Source of the DNA: Novosphingobium sp. JCM 18896
Lineage (GTDB): Bacteria; Pseudomonadota; Alphaproteobacteria; Sphingomonadales; Sphingomonadaceae
Reading direction: 5' to 3'
DNA: 64,000 bases
NCBI RefSeq assembly: GCF_025938095.1
Contig: NZ_JAPCZF010000001.1
Location: forward strand, 1,116,001-1,180,000
Shown: one piece after another, positions 10,624-20,536 of the stretch
Position numbering within the stretch: position 1 is the first letter of the stretch
Layout: the number at the start of each line of letters is the position of its first letter
Notes under the pieces: generated by a model
The model's database searches: none
Told to the model about the DNA's origin: nothing
What the model saw: only the letters and a program-made list of their open reading frames with translations
Position numbers and translations under genes: made by a program

Positions 10624-11237
10624 AGCGAGACCCCCTTGCCCACTTCGGGTTTCACATTGACCGTCGCCTCGTCGGGGCGGCGCGCGATCTGGCGGCTGAT
10701 GTTCTGGCCACGCGTATCGCTACGCTGGCGATGCGTCAGGACGATCGCGCCGATCATGGCGACGAGCAGGATGACGCCCGCGGCCTCGAACAGGAACAGG
10801 TAGCGCCCATAGAGCAGCGTGCCGATCGCCTTGATGTTGCTGACGCCGACCGCGGTCGCGGCCGAACCGTCGGGCGTGCCGAGGTGCAGCGCGCCGGCGC
10901 GATAGGCACCCACGCCGAGAACGATCTCGCAGAGCAGGACCACCGCGACGAGCATGCCGAGCGGGAAGTTCTTGATGAAGCCCGCGCGCAGCTCGGCGAA
11001 ATCGATGTCGAGCATCATGACGACGAAGAGGAACAGCACCGCGACCGCGCCGACGTAGACGATGACGAGCAGCATGGCGATGAACTCCGCGCCGACCAGG
11101 ACCATCAGGCCCGCGGCGTTGAAGAACGCCAGGATCAGCCAGAGCACCGAGTGCACGGGATTGCGCGCCAGGATCGTGATCGCGCCCGAGGCGACGACCA
11201 GAGTGGCGAACAGGTAAAAGGCGATTGTGTGGATCAT
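10620..11237 (-). CDS. nuoJ: NADH-quinone oxidoreductase subunit J
   Basis: A 205-residue five-helix membrane subunit (ND6 homologue). The family core [21 protein letters not shown], which forms the pi-bulge helix, is near residue 53. After the last helix a polar tail of about 35 residues ([15 protein letters not shown]...) extends to the C-terminus. It lies between nuoI and nuoK, coupled to nuoK. Confidence 0.96.
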   Translation of the reverse strand: MIHTIAFYLFATLVVASGAITILARNPVHSVLWLILAFFNAAGLMVLVGAEFIAMLLVIVYVGAVAVLFLFVVMMLDIDFAELRAGFIKNFPLGMLVAVVLLCEIVLGVGAYRAGALHLGTPDGSAATAVGVSNIKAIGTLLYGRYLFLFEAAGVILLVAMIGAIVLTHRQRSDTRGQNISRQIARRPDEATVNVKPEVGKGVSL

Positions 11238-11258
11238 GATCTTAGCCCCGCCGGCGCC

Positions 11259-11744
11259 CTATCGATACGGCGCATCGGCTTCAAGGTTAGCGGCAATGGC
11301 CCGCTCCCACTTGTCCCCGTTCGCCAGCAGCTTGGCCTTGTCGTAGAGCAGTTCTTCGCGCGTTTCGGTCGCGTATTCGAAGTTCGGCCCTTCGACCACG
11401 GCATCGACCGGGCAGGCTTCCTGACAGAAGCCGCAGTAGATGCACTTGGTCATGTCGATGTCGTAGCGCGTCGTGCGGCGGCTGCCGTCGGCGCGCGGTT
11501 CGGCCTCGATCGTGATCGCCTGTGCCGGGCAGATCGCCTCGCACAGCTTGCAGGCGATGCAGCGTTCCTCGCCGTTCGGATAGCGACGCAGCGCATGCTC
11601 ACCGCGGAAACGCGGCGACAGCGGGTTCTTCTCGAACGGATAGTTGATCGTCGCCTTGGGCTTGAAGAAATACTTCAAGGTCAGCCAGTGCGCCTTGACG
11701 AACTCCCAGAGGGTGAACGCCTTGATGATTTGAGCGACGCTCAT
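11259..11744 (-). CDS. nuoI: NADH-quinone oxidoreductase subunit I (two 4Fe-4S clusters)
   Basis: A 161-residue ferredoxin-like peripheral-arm subunit carrying clusters N6a and N6b. Two CxxCxxCxxxCP motifs are visible: [12 protein letters not shown] near residue 61 and [12 protein letters not shown] near residue 100. I chose ATG 11744 ([10 protein letters not shown]), overlapping the nuoH stop (TGATG). A longer frame upstream is a shadow of nuoH. Confidence 0.97.
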   Translation of the reverse strand: MSVAQIIKAFTLWEFVKAHWLTLKYFFKPKATINYPFEKNPLSPRFRGEHALRRYPNGEERCIACKLCEAICPAQAITIEAEPRADGSRRTTRYDIDMTKCIYCGFCQEACPVDAVVEGPNFEYATETREELLYDKAKLLANGDKWERAIAANLEADAPYR

Positions 11745-12787
11745 CAGCCGTACCTCGTGAACATCAGATAGCCGCTGACCAGGACGACGAAGCCGAGGCT
11801 GACGGGCAGGAACACCTTCCAGCCCAGGCGCATCAGCTGGTCGTAGCGATAGCGGGGAACGGTCGCCTTCACCCAGGAGAAGACGAAGAAGAAGAACAGG
11901 ATCTTGGCGAGCAGCCAGACGAAGCCGGGCACGATGTAGAGGAACGGCAGATCCAGCGGCGGCAGGTAGCCACCGAAGAACAGCACCGCGTTCAAGGTGC
12001 ACATCAGCAGGACGTTGGCATATTCACCGAGCCAGTAGAGCGCGAAGGCCATCGACGAATATTCGGTCTGATAGCCGGCGACGAGCTCCGATTCCGCCTC
12101 GGTCAGGTCGAACGGCGCGCGCGCGGTTTCGGCCATGCCCGAGATCAGGAACATCACCCACATCGGGAACAGCAACGGGTTGAAGGCATAGCCGTTCAGG
12201 ATCCCGAAGACGTGGCCCTTCTGGTCGGCGACGATCTCGTTGAGGTTGAACGAACCCGCCCAGAGCACGACGCAGATCAGGATGAAGCCGATCGAGACCT
12301 CGTAGGAGATCATCTGCGCCGAGGCGCGCATCGCCGAGAAGAACGGATACTTCGAGTTCGACGCCCAACCCGCGATGACGACGCCGTAGACGCCGAGCGA
12401 GGAGATCGCGAGGACGTAGAGCAGGCCGACATTGATGTCCGCCAGCACCGCGCCCGAATTGAACGGGATCACCGCCCAGGCCATCAGCGCGACCGTGAAG
12501 GTGATGATCGGCGCGATCAGGAACAGGATCTTGTTCGAGGCCGAGGGGACGATGGTTTCTTGGAGGAAGACCTTGAGACCGTCGGCGAAGCTCTGCAGCA
12601 GGCCGAAGGGGCCGACCACGTTGGGGCCGCGGCGCAGCGCCATGGCCGCCCAGATCTTGCGGTCGGCATAGATGATCATGGCGACGCCGAGCATCAGCGG
12701 CAGCGCGATCAGCAGGATGCCGCAGATGGTCGAGACGAACCACGCCCATTCGTAGTTCATGCCGAGCGATTGGAAGAAAGCGGTCAT
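11744..12787 (-). CDS. nuoH: NADH-quinone oxidoreductase subunit H
   Basis: A 347-residue membrane subunit (ND1 homologue) that forms the quinone chamber with NuoB and NuoD. Diagnostic segments are [19 protein letters not shown] near residue 46 and the loop [20 protein letters not shown] near residue 225. The ATG overlaps the nuoG stop by four bases. Confidence 0.97.
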   Translation of the reverse strand: MTAFFQSLGMNYEWAWFVSTICGILLIALPLMLGVAMIIYADRKIWAAMALRRGPNVVGPFGLLQSFADGLKVFLQETIVPSASNKILFLIAPIITFTVALMAWAVIPFNSGAVLADINVGLLYVLAISSLGVYGVVIAGWASNSKYPFFSAMRASAQMISYEVSIGFILICVVLWAGSFNLNEIVADQKGHVFGILNGYAFNPLLFPMWVMFLISGMAETARAPFDLTEAESELVAGYQTEYSSMAFALYWLGEYANVLLMCTLNAVLFFGGYLPPLDLPFLYIVPGFVWLLAKILFFFFVFSWVKATVPRYRYDQLMRLGWKVFLPVSLGFVVLVSGYLMFTRYG

Positions 12788-14784
12788 TCCGCGGCCTCCG
12801 CGAAGTCCTCACCGTGGAGCAGTTCTGCCGAGCAGCGCTGCATCACCTCGCTTGCGCGGGCGATCGGATTGGTCAGGTAGAAGTCCTTGATCGGGTAGCC
12901 GAACACGCCGTCGGCCGAGCCACCGCCCGCAGGCAGCGAACCGTAGGCGGCCAGGCCTTCCTCGCCCAGCGCCGGAACCTCGGCGACCATCGCCGCGCGC
13001 AGTTCGTCGAAGCTGTCGAAGCCGACCGAAACACCCAGGGCATCGGCCAGAGCGCGCAGGATCGTCCAGTCCTCGCGCGCGTCACCGGGGGCGAAGACCG
13101 CCTTCTCGGCGAACTGCACGCGGCCTTCGGTGTTGACGTAAGTGCCGGCCTTCTCGGTGTAGGCGGCGGCGGGCAGGACGATGTCCGCCGCATGCGCGCC
13201 CTTGTCGCCGTGATGGCCGATGTAGACGACGATCGAGTCCGAGAACTTGGCGAAGTCCATCTCGTCGGCACCGAGCGAGAAGACCAGCTTGGGCTTGGCG
13301 GCGACGAGGTCGGCAATGCCGCCCTTCTGCGCGAAGCCCAGCATCAGCCCGCCCATGCGCGCGGCGGCGAGGTGTAGGACGTTGAAGCCGTTCCAGCCAT
13401 CACGAACCAGGTTGAACTGGCCGACGAGGCCGAGGCCCGCGCCGAGCGCACCCTTGGCCAAAGCCGCACCGCCGAGGATGACCGCGGGACGCTCCGCCTT
13501 CGACAGCGCGTCCGAAACGTGCGCCGGCAGGTTGCCGAGCACCGACAGGTCCTCGCTCAGGAATTCGCCGCCGAAGGTGGTGTCCCACTGCTGGCCGACG
13601 AGGAAGACCTTGGCGCCCTTCTTGACCGCCTTGCGCAGACGGACGTTCACCAGCGGCGCTTCCCAGCGGACATTGCTGCCCACGATCAGGATCGCATCGG
13701 CGGTCTCGATGCCGGCGAAGGTCGAATTGAAGTTCACCGCGGCGAGGCTGGACACGTCGTAGTCCATGCCCGTCTGGCGGCCTTCGAGCAGGCTCGAACC
13801 CAGCGCGCCGACCAGCTTCTTGGCGGCGAACTGCGTCTCGCAGTCGAGCAGGTCGCCCGCGACCGCGGCAACGCTGGCGCCCGGCTTGACCTTGGCGATC
13901 GCGGCGAAGGCCTCGTCCCAGGTCGCGGCCTGGAGCTTGCCGTCGCGGCGGATCCAGGGGCGGTCGAGCCGGCGCTTGGTCAGGCCGTCGACCTGATAGC
14001 GCGCCTTGTCGCTGATCCACTCCTCGTTCACGTCGTCGTTGATCCGCGGCAGCACGCGCAGGACCTCGCGGCCACGGCTGTCGATACGGATGTTGGCGCC
14101 GGTCGCGTCGGAGACGTCGATGCCGAGCGTCTTCTTGAGCTCCCAGGGCCGCGCCTCGAAGGCATAGGGCTTGGAAGTCAGCGCGCCGACCGGGCAGAGG
14201 TCGATCACGTTGGCCGACATCTCGTGATGCGCGGCCTTCTCCAGATAGGTCGTGATCTGCATGTTCTCGCCGCGATAGAGCGCGCCGATCTCGTCCACGC
14301 CGGCGACTTCCTCGGAGAAGCGCACGCAGCGGGTGCAGTGGATGCAGCGCGTCATCGTCGTCTTGATGAGCGGACCCATGTACTTTTCGGTGACCGCACG
14401 CTTGTGCTCGTCATAACGCGAGGCGCCGCGGCCATAGGCGACCGACTGGTCCTGCAGGTCGCATTCGCCGCCCTGATCGCAGATCGGGCAGTCGAGCGGG
14501 TGGTTGATGAGGAGGAACTCCATCACCCCTTCGCGCGCCTTCTTGACCATCTCGCTGTCGGTGCGGATCGTCTGGCCCTCGGCAGCCGGCAGCGCGCAAG
14601 AGGCCTGCGGCTTCGGCGGTCCAGGGGCGACCTCGACCAGGCACATGCGGCAGTTGCCGGCGATCGACAGCCGCTCGTGATAGCAGAAGCGGGGGATTTC
14701 CTTGCCGGCCAGCTCGCAGGCCTGCAGGACGGTGGCGCCTGCCGGAACTTCGAGTTCGACGCCGTCGACGGTTACCTTAGGCAT
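12784..14784 (-). CDS. nuoG: NADH-quinone oxidoreductase subunit G
   Basis: A 666-residue peripheral-arm iron-sulfur subunit. The N-terminal 2Fe-2S ferredoxin domain has CxxxxxxxxxxCRMC cysteines in [19 protein letters not shown]. It is followed by the His-ligated [16 protein letters not shown] cluster and the [12 protein letters not shown] 4Fe-4S cluster. The remaining 450 residues are a molybdopterin-oxidoreductase-like domain without cofactor chemistry. The start codon shares one base with the nuoF stop (TAATG). Confidence 0.97.
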   Translation of the reverse strand: MPKVTVDGVELEVPAGATVLQACELAGKEIPRFCYHERLSIAGNCRMCLVEVAPGPPKPQASCALPAAEGQTIRTDSEMVKKAREGVMEFLLINHPLDCPICDQGGECDLQDQSVAYGRGASRYDEHKRAVTEKYMGPLIKTTMTRCIHCTRCVRFSEEVAGVDEIGALYRGENMQITTYLEKAAHHEMSANVIDLCPVGALTSKPYAFEARPWELKKTLGIDVSDATGANIRIDSRGREVLRVLPRINDDVNEEWISDKARYQVDGLTKRRLDRPWIRRDGKLQAATWDEAFAAIAKVKPGASVAAVAGDLLDCETQFAAKKLVGALGSSLLEGRQTGMDYDVSSLAAVNFNSTFAGIETADAILIVGSNVRWEAPLVNVRLRKAVKKGAKVFLVGQQWDTTFGGEFLSEDLSVLGNLPAHVSDALSKAERPAVILGGAALAKGALGAGLGLVGQFNLVRDGWNGFNVLHLAAARMGGLMLGFAQKGGIADLVAAKPKLVFSLGADEMDFAKFSDSIVVYIGHHGDKGAHAADIVLPAAAYTEKAGTYVNTEGRVQFAEKAVFAPGDAREDWTILRALADALGVSVGFDSFDELRAAMVAEVPALGEEGLAAYGSLPAGGGSADGVFGYPIKDFYLTNPIARASEVMQRCSAELLHGEDFAEAAE

Positions 14785-16070
14785 TACTCAGCAGCCTCGC
14801 GTACGTTGTCGGCGATCCGGCGTTCAAGCTCGGGGCGGAAGTGGCGGATCAGGCCCTGGATCGGCCAGGCGGCAGCGTCGCCCAGCGCGCAGATCGTGTG
14901 GCCTTCGACCTGCTTGGTCACCTGCTGCAGCATGTCGATTTCCTCGACCGCGGCGTCACCGGTGCGCAGGCGCTCCATCACGCGCCACATCCAACCCGTG
15001 CCTTCGCGGCAGGGCGTGCACTGGCCGCAGGACTCGTGCTTGTAGAAGTAGGACAGGCGGCTGATGGCGCGGACGATGTCGGTCGACTTGTCCATGACGA
15101 TGACCGCGGCCGTGCCGAGACCCGAACCCGCGGCCTTACAGCCGTCGAAGTCCATCGGCATGTCGGGGCACTGGTCGCCCGGCACCAGCGGCACCGAGGA
15201 GCCGCCCGGGATCACCGCCAGCAGGTTGTCCCAACCGCCGCGGATACCGCCGCAGTGGCGCTCGATCAGTTCGCGGAAGGGAATGCTCATCTCTTCCTCG
15301 ACCACGCAGGGCTTGTTCACATGCCCGCTGATCTGGAAGAGCTTGGTGCCCTTGTTGTTCTCGCGCCCGAAGCTCGAGAACCACGAGGCGCCGCGGCGCA
15401 TGATCGTCGGAGCCACGGCAATGGACTCGACGTTGTTGACCGTGGTCGGGCAGCCATAGAGGCCCGCGCCGGCCGGGAACGGCGGCTTGAGACGCGGCTG
15501 GCCCTTCTTGCCTTCCAGGCTCTCGATCATCGCGGTCTCTTCGCCGCAGATGTAGGCACCGGCGCCGCGGTGGACGAAGACGTCGAAGTCATAGCCCGAA
15601 CCGCAGGCGTTCTTGCCCAGCAGGCCGGCGGCATAGGCCTCGTCGCGCGCCGCGAACATCGTCTCGGCTTCGCGAATGTATTCGCCGCGGATGTAGATGT
15701 AGGCCGCGCGCGCACCCATCGCGAAGCCCGCGACCAGCGCGCCTTCGAGCAGCTTGTGCGGATCGTGGCGGATGATCTCGCGGTCCTTGCACGAGCCCGG
15801 CTCGGACTCGTCGGCGTTGATCACCAGGAAGCCGGGACGCGCCGAGTTCGGTTCCTTGGGCATGAAGGACCACTTCATGCCGGTGGGGAAGCCCGCACCG
15901 CCGCGGCCGCGCAGGCCCGAAGCCTTGATTTCCTCGATGATGCCGTCGCGGCCCTTGGCGAGGATGGCCTTGGTGTTGTCCCAGTCGCCGCGCTTCTGCG
16001 CCGCGTCTAGGTTCCACGGCTGGTAGCCGTAGAGGTTGGTGAAGATGCGATCCTTGTCGGCGAGTGCCAT
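14784..16070 (-). CDS. nuoF: NADH-quinone oxidoreductase subunit F (NADH/FMN site)
   Basis: A 428-residue flavoprotein subunit that accepts hydride from NADH onto FMN and passes electrons to cluster N3. The NADH/FMN glycine loop [13 protein letters not shown] is near residue 53, and [14 protein letters not shown] follows. The N3 cysteines are in [12 protein letters not shown] near residue 342 and in HTICALGD near residue 388. It starts 3 bases after nuoE ends. Confidence 0.97.
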   Translation of the reverse strand: MALADKDRIFTNLYGYQPWNLDAAQKRGDWDNTKAILAKGRDGIIEEIKASGLRGRGGAGFPTGMKWSFMPKEPNSARPGFLVINADESEPGSCKDREIIRHDPHKLLEGALVAGFAMGARAAYIYIRGEYIREAETMFAARDEAYAAGLLGKNACGSGYDFDVFVHRGAGAYICGEETAMIESLEGKKGQPRLKPPFPAGAGLYGCPTTVNNVESIAVAPTIMRRGASWFSSFGRENNKGTKLFQISGHVNKPCVVEEEMSIPFRELIERHCGGIRGGWDNLLAVIPGGSSVPLVPGDQCPDMPMDFDGCKAAGSGLGTAAVIVMDKSTDIVRAISRLSYFYKHESCGQCTPCREGTGWMWRVMERLRTGDAAVEEIDMLQQVTKQVEGHTICALGDAAAWPIQGLIRHFRPELERRIADNVREAAE

Positions 16071-16073
16071 GGC

Positions 16074-16742
16074 TTACCACTCCCCTCGGTAATCGTGATT
16101 TTCGGAGACCATCTGCTTGAGCGTCGACAGCGCGCCGACCGGCTCGACCGTGTGGCGGCCCGGCTCCTGCGTGCCCGCCTTGGGCTCGCGGCCCGCGGCC
16201 AGCTCGTCGAGCACGAAGTTCAGGCGCTCGGCCGTCAGGTCTTCGTAGTTGTCGTCGTTGATCTGGACCATCGGCGCCGAAGCGCAGTTGCCCATGCATT
16301 CGACCTCGGTCAGCGTCCACAGGCCGTCGGCGCTGTTGTGGCCCTTGCTCATGCCGCGCGCCTTGCAGGCAGTCAGCAGGTCGTCCGAGCCGCGCAGCAT
16401 GCACGGCGTGGTGCCACAGACCTGAACGTGGAAACGGCCGACGGGCACGAGGTTGTACATCGTGTAGAACGAGGCGACCTCGACCACGCGGATCACCGGC
16501 ATGTCGAGTTCCTTGGCGATGTATTCCATCACCGGGATCGGCAGCCAGCCCTGGGTCTGCGTCTCGGCACCGATCTGGCGCTGCGCGAGATCGAGCAACG
16601 GCATCACCGCCGAGCGCTGGCGCCCTTCGGGATAGCGCGCGATGATATCGGGCACCTTCTTGGCGTTGACCTCGTTCCAGGTCCAGTTGCCCCAGCGCGC
16701 GCGCAGTTCGGGGGTATCGGGCTCGAGGTGGCGATCAGCCAT
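16074..16742 (-). CDS. nuoE: NADH-quinone oxidoreductase subunit E
   Basis: A 222-residue thioredoxin-fold subunit with the N1a 2Fe-2S cluster. The four cysteines are in CGTTPCMLRG and, about 40 residues later, CMGNCASAP. I chose ATG 16742 (MADRHLEPD), which has GGAG eight bases upstream. A longer frame would run back through the preceding small gene. The small membrane-protein gene ends eight bases inside nuoE, so the two are coupled. Confidence 0.95.
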   Translation of the reverse strand: MADRHLEPDTPELRARWGNWTWNEVNAKKVPDIIARYPEGRQRSAVMPLLDLAQRQIGAETQTQGWLPIPVMEYIAKELDMPVIRVVEVASFYTMYNLVPVGRFHVQVCGTTPCMLRGSDDLLTACKARGMSKGHNSADGLWTLTEVECMGNCASAPMVQINDDNYEDLTAERLNFVLDELAAGREPKAGTQEPGRHTVEPVGALSTLKQMVSENHDYRGEW

Positions 16743-16938
16743 GGCGACGGCTCCGCTGCAGCCAGAGGTCCTGGGCGTAGAGGAACAGCTCGAAGCCGCC
16801 GATCGCCGCGACCAGCATCGGCAGCGTCTGCGTGGGCTCGCCGCCCGCCAGGAGCACGCCGAAATAGCCGAGCGCAAGCAGGACGCCGGTGACGGCGGCC
16901 CAGACGCGCAGGGAATCCAGGAGGGAAATCTGCTTCAA
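16735..16938 (-). CDS. Small two-helix membrane protein inside the nuo operon
   Basis: A 67-residue product read from TTG at 16938, which overlaps the stop of the NTF2-like gene (TTGA) and has GGAG eight bases upstream. An upstream ATG at 16962 would lengthen it by 8 residues but lies within the preceding gene. Two hydrophobic segments are seen, AAVTGVLLALGYFGVLLAG and LPMLVAAIGGFELFLYA, ending in a basic tail WLQRSRRHG. I do not recognise the family. Tight coupling to nuoE suggests an accessory or assembly role in complex I. Confidence 0.65.
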   Translation of the reverse strand: MKQISLLDSLRVWAAVTGVLLALGYFGVLLAGGEPTQTLPMLVAAIGGFELFLYAQDLWLQRSRRHG

Positions 16939-17285
16939 CGGACGAACTCCACGCGGGCGCACTTGGCGCCCTCGAAAGTGTAGATGGCGACGACTTCGAA
17001 CGGCTCGACCAGCGGCGAACCGTCGGTCGACGGGCCGCGGGTGACGTATTCGCGGAACAGGACGTAGTTGCCGATTTCCTGTTTCTCGCGGATTTCCGCT
17101 TTGTTTTCAGGCCAGACGGCGAAGGCCTTGGCGAGCCCGGAACGCGTACCTTCCTTGCCCTCGCGCACGACGGCACCGCGATAGTTCGCCTCGCAGGCAT
17201 CGTCGGTCATGTAGGAGACGTAGGTATCGACGTCCTGCGCGTTGTAGGCGGCGATCATCGCCTCTGCGGTAGCGAGATTGCTCAA
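16935..17285 (-). CDS. NTF2-like/SnoaL-fold protein inside the nuo operon
   Basis: A 116-residue protein with an NTF2-like pattern: a helix [25 protein letters not shown], then a beta sheet ending [23 protein letters not shown]. No catalytic residue can be assigned. I place the start at TTG 17285, which overlaps the nuoD stop (TTGA) and has GGGGAG eight bases upstream. GTG at 17294 is possible but would leave no room for that ribosome site. It lies between nuoD and the small membrane-protein gene and overlaps both. It is not a canonical complex I subunit, so a role there is inference. Confidence 0.75.
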   Translation of the reverse strand: MSNLATAEAMIAAYNAQDVDTYVSYMTDDACEANYRGAVVREGKEGTRSGLAKAFAVWPENKAEIREKQEIGNYVLFREYVTRGPSTDGSPLVEPFEVVAIYTFEGAKCARVEFVR

Positions 17286-18493
17286 CGGTCGCACTCCCCG
17301 AAGACCACGTCGATCGCGCCGATGATGGCGGTGACGTCGGGCAGCATGTGGCCCTTGCACATGAAATCCATCGCCTGGAGGTGCGAGAAGGCCGTCGGGC
17401 GGATCTTGCAGCGGTACGGCTTGTTGGTGCCGTCGGCGACCAGGTAGACGCCGAACTCGCCCTTGGGGCTCTCGGTCGCGACGTAGACCTCGCCCGCCGG
17501 GACATGGAAGCCCTCAGTGTAGAGCTTGAAGTGGTGGATCAGCGCTTCCATCGACTGCTTCATCTCGCCACGCTTGGGCGGGACGACCTTGCGGTCGAGC
17601 GAAGCGATCGGGCCGTTCGGCATTTCGGCCAGGCACTGCTTCATGATCTTGGCCGACTGACGCACTTCCTCGACGCGGACCATGAACCGGTCGTAGCAGT
17701 CACCGCGCGTGCCGACCGGGATTTCGAAGTCCATGCGGTCGTAGACGTCGTAGGGCTGGCTCTTGCGCAGGTCCCAGGGAATGCCCGAACCGCGGATCAT
17801 CGGGCCCGAGAAGCCCCACTTCAGCGCGTCTTCCTTCGAGACGATGGCGATGTCGACGTTGCGCTGCTTGAAGATGCGGTTGTCGACGACGAGGCTCATC
17901 GCGTCCTCGAACAGCCGCGGCAGACGCGTGTCGAGCCAGTCGGCGATGTCGGTCAGCAGCTTCAGCGGCACGTCCTGGTGGACGCCGCCGGGGCGGTACC
18001 AGGCCGAGTGCATGCGCGCGCCCGAGGCGCGCTCGAAGAAGTTGAGGCAGTCCTCGCGGATTTCGAACAGCCACAGGTTCGGCGTCATCGCGCCGACGTC
18101 CATGACGTGCGAGCCGATGTTGAGCATGTGGTTGCAGATGCGCGTCAGCTCGGCGAACAGCACGCGCAGGTACTGGGCGCGAAGCGGCACCTCGAGGTTC
18201 AGCAGCTTCTCGATGGCGAGCACGTAGGAGTGCTCCATCGCCAGCGGCGAACAGTAGTCGAGGCGGTCGAAATACGGCAGCGCCTGGAGATAGGTCTTGT
18301 GCTCGATCAGCTTCTCGGTGCCGCGATGCAGCAGGCCGACGTGCGGATCGACACGCTCGATGATCTCGCCGTCGAGCTCGAGCACCAGACGCAGCACGCC
18401 GTGCGCGGCCGGGTGCTGCGGCCCGAAGTTGATCGTGTAGTTCGAGATGACCTCGTCGCCGGTGGTCGGCGAGGCTTCCAGCTGGACACTCAT
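17282..18493 (-). CDS. nuoD: NADH-quinone oxidoreductase subunit D
   Basis: A 403-residue 49-kDa subunit lining the quinone cavity, homologous to the hydrogenase large subunit. The N-terminal signature [21 protein letters not shown] is intact, followed by [14 protein letters not shown] and, at the C-terminus, [20 protein letters not shown] and VVFGECDR. Length matches alphaproteobacterial homologues. nuoC and nuoD are separate genes here, two bases apart. Confidence 0.97.
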   Translation of the reverse strand: MSVQLEASPTTGDEVISNYTINFGPQHPAAHGVLRLVLELDGEIIERVDPHVGLLHRGTEKLIEHKTYLQALPYFDRLDYCSPLAMEHSYVLAIEKLLNLEVPLRAQYLRVLFAELTRICNHMLNIGSHVMDVGAMTPNLWLFEIREDCLNFFERASGARMHSAWYRPGGVHQDVPLKLLTDIADWLDTRLPRLFEDAMSLVVDNRIFKQRNVDIAIVSKEDALKWGFSGPMIRGSGIPWDLRKSQPYDVYDRMDFEIPVGTRGDCYDRFMVRVEEVRQSAKIMKQCLAEMPNGPIASLDRKVVPPKRGEMKQSMEALIHHFKLYTEGFHVPAGEVYVATESPKGEFGVYLVADGTNKPYRCKIRPTAFSHLQAMDFMCKGHMLPDVTAIIGAIDVVFGECDR

Positions 18494-18495
18494 GA

Positions 18496-19350
18496 TCAGC
18501 TACCCTCGGGCGTCTTCTTGGCGCGCGGCTTGCGTGCGGGCTTGGACTCGGTCGGCGCGGGCGCTTCGGGCGCCTTGCCGCCATCCTTGGCGGCGGGCGC
18601 ACCGGCGCTCTGCTTGTCGGCCGCGGCTTCGTTGGCCTTGGCATCGCCGCCGGTATCGGCAGGCTTGTCGGTGGTCTTGGGCGTCTCGACCTTGGGCGCG
18701 GCAGGCGGCGGCGGAGGAGCCGGCGGCGGCGCGGCCGGTGCCTTCTCGTCACCGGGCAGCAGGTAGTCGGCGCCTTCCCACGGGCTCATGAAGTCGAACG
18801 AACGCAGGTCCTGCGCGAGCTGGACCGGTTCGTAGACGACGCGCTTGTCCTCTTCGGAATAGCGCAGCTCGACATAGCCGGTCAGCGGGAAGTCCTTGCG
18901 GAACGGATGCCCCTCGAAGCCGTAATCGGTCAGGATGCGGCGCAGGTCGTGGTTGCCGGCGAAGATCACGCCGTAGAGGTCGAAAACCTCGCGCTCGAGC
19001 CAGCCCGCGACCGGCCACAGGGTCGTGACCGTCGGCACCGGGGTGTTCTCGGCGGCGGTGACCTTGACCAGCAGGCGGTGGTTACGCGTCACCGACAGCA
19101 GCATGTAGACGACTTCGAACCGCTCGGGCCGCGACGGATAGTCGACCCCGGCGATTTCCATCAGCTGCTGGTATTCGTGCTCGTCGCGCAGCTGGCGCAT
19201 CGCGTCTTCGATACGATCGCGCGCGATGGTGAGCACGATCTCGCCGTACTCTTCCTTGCCGGCGACGAGCTTGTCGCCGAGCGCCTTGGTCAGCGTATCG
19301 AGCACGCCTTCGTTCGACGCGATCTTGGGTGCGGAATGCAGTACCGTCAT
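18496..19350 (-). CDS. nuoC: NADH-quinone oxidoreductase subunit C with long disordered tail
   Basis: The first roughly 200 residues are the 30-kDa subunit of complex I, with the signature [22 protein letters not shown] and [14 protein letters not shown]. After YLLPGDEK comes a low-complexity tail of about 85 residues made of Pro, Ala, Lys, Glu and Thr, including a run of prolines, and ending [12 protein letters not shown]. The tail has no counterpart in E. coli and looks intrinsically disordered. Similar tails of varying length would be expected in relatives. Confidence 0.95.
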   Translation of the reverse strand: MTVLHSAPKIASNEGVLDTLTKALGDKLVAGKEEYGEIVLTIARDRIEDAMRQLRDEHEYQQLMEIAGVDYPSRPERFEVVYMLLSVTRNHRLLVKVTAAENTPVPTVTTLWPVAGWLEREVFDLYGVIFAGNHDLRRILTDYGFEGHPFRKDFPLTGYVELRYSEEDKRVVYEPVQLAQDLRSFDFMSPWEGADYLLPGDEKAPAAPPPAPPPPPAAPKVETPKTTDKPADTGGDAKANEAAADKQSAGAPAAKDGGKAPEAPAPTESKPARKPRAKKTPEGS

Positions 19351-19360
19351 CGTCCCGCCC

Positions 19361-19939
19361 TCACCGCTCGACCGTGCCGACGCGGCGGATTTTCCGCTGC
19401 AGCTGCATCACGCCATAGAGCAGCGCCTCGGCGGTCGGCGGGCAGCCGGGGACATAGATGTCCACAGGCACGATCCGGTCGCAGCCGCGCACGACGCTGT
19501 AGCTGTAGTGGTAGTAGCCACCGCCGTTGGCGCAGGAGCCCATCGAGATGACGTACTTGGGGTCCGACATCTGGTCGTAGACCTTGCGCAGCGCCGGGGC
19601 CATCTTGTTGCACAGCGTACCGGCGACGATCATCACGTCCGACTGGCGCGGGGACGCGCGCGGCGCGGCGCCGAAGCGCTCCATGTCGTAGCGCGGCATG
19701 TTGACGTGGATCATCTCGACCGCGCAGCAGGCGAGGCCGAAGGTCATCCACCACAGCGAGCCCGTACGGGCCCACTGGAACAGCTCCTCGGTGGTGGTGA
19801 TCAGGAAGCCCTTGTCGGAAACCTCCTGATTGAGGTCCTTGAAGAAGGCCTGGTCGGGCGGCGTGATCGCCTGGCCCGACGAGGCCGAAAGCGGGTTACC
19901 GCCAAGGGGATTACCGGCGGTGTCGACGAGCGTGCTCAT
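19361..19939 (-). CDS. nuoB: NADH-quinone oxidoreductase subunit B
   Basis: A 192-residue subunit holding the terminal 4Fe-4S cluster N2. The ligands are the tandem cysteines in [19 protein letters not shown] with [10 protein letters not shown], and [15 protein letters not shown] chose ATG 19939 (MSTLVDTAG), overlapping the nuoA stop (ATGA). The longer frame upstream is a shadow of nuoA. An N-terminal extension of about 40 residues precedes the conserved core. Confidence 0.96.
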   Translation of the reverse strand: MSTLVDTAGNPLGGNPLSASSGQAITPPDQAFFKDLNQEVSDKGFLITTTEELFQWARTGSLWWMTFGLACCAVEMIHVNMPRYDMERFGAAPRASPRQSDVMIVAGTLCNKMAPALRKVYDQMSDPKYVISMGSCANGGGYYHYSYSVVRGCDRIVPVDIYVPGCPPTAEALLYGVMQLQRKIRRVGTVER

Positions 19940-20310
19940 TCCCAGTCCAGAGCTCCCTTCTTCCATGCATAGGCGAGGCCGATGGCCAGTTCGCCCAGGA
20001 AGACCATCATGGTGATCCAGCCGGGCCAGCCGGTCATGTCGAGCGACACGGCCCAGGGGAACAGAAACGCCGCTTCCAGATCGAAGATGATGAACAGGAT
20101 CGCGACGAGGTAAAAGCGCACGTCGAACTGGCTGCGCGGGTCTTCGAAGGCGGGGAAGCCGCACTCGTACTCGCTCAGCTTTTCGGCGTTCGGGTTATGC
20201 GCGCCGGTCAGGCGAGCGACGCCCATCGGCAGGAACACGAAGGCCGAAGACAGCCCCAGCGCGATGATCAGGAAGATCAGGATCGGCAGATATTGGGATA
20301 GATCGACCAC
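19936..20310 (-). CDS. nuoA: NADH-quinone oxidoreductase subunit A
   Basis: A 124-residue three-helix membrane subunit (ND3 homologue) and first gene of the operon. The conserved loop [20 protein letters not shown] is at about residues 45-64 and the second helix [19 protein letters not shown] follows. The start is GTG at 20310, because an in-frame stop lies just upstream. No strong ribosome site is visible. Confidence 0.95.
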   Translation of the reverse strand: MVDLSQYLPILIFLIIALGLSSAFVFLPMGVARLTGAHNPNAEKLSEYECGFPAFEDPRSQFDVRFYLVAILFIIFDLEAAFLFPWAVSLDMTGWPGWITMMVFLGELAIGLAYAWKKGALDWE

Positions 20311-20536
20311 GTTCTGACTCGGTTAAGGAGTTGAATGATGCGCGCCCTAGTCCCCCGTTCAGCGAGGCGCAAGGGTCGGATGCTTGCTGCGAACGGCTCT
20401 CAAGTTGCAATTTGAAACTTAATAGGCATATGCAATGATGACGCTTTCCGCCGAAGCGACGGATTGCCATTACCGCAGTGCAACATTATGCGACCGGGCA
20501 GAATTGTCCAACGCCATTCGAAAGGCAGATAGCGCC
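20311..20536. other. Divergent intergenic region between nuoA and the thiolase gene
   Basis: This 226-base stretch must carry the promoter of the nuo operon (minus) and of the thiolase gene (plus). It is locally AT-rich around 20400-20440. A plausible forward sigma70-like pair is TTGCCA (20464-20469), 16 bases, TTATGC (20486-20491), placing the start near 20498, upstream of AAAGG at 20521. No clear nuo promoter could be picked on the other strand. No RNA gene was seen. Confidence 0.4.
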
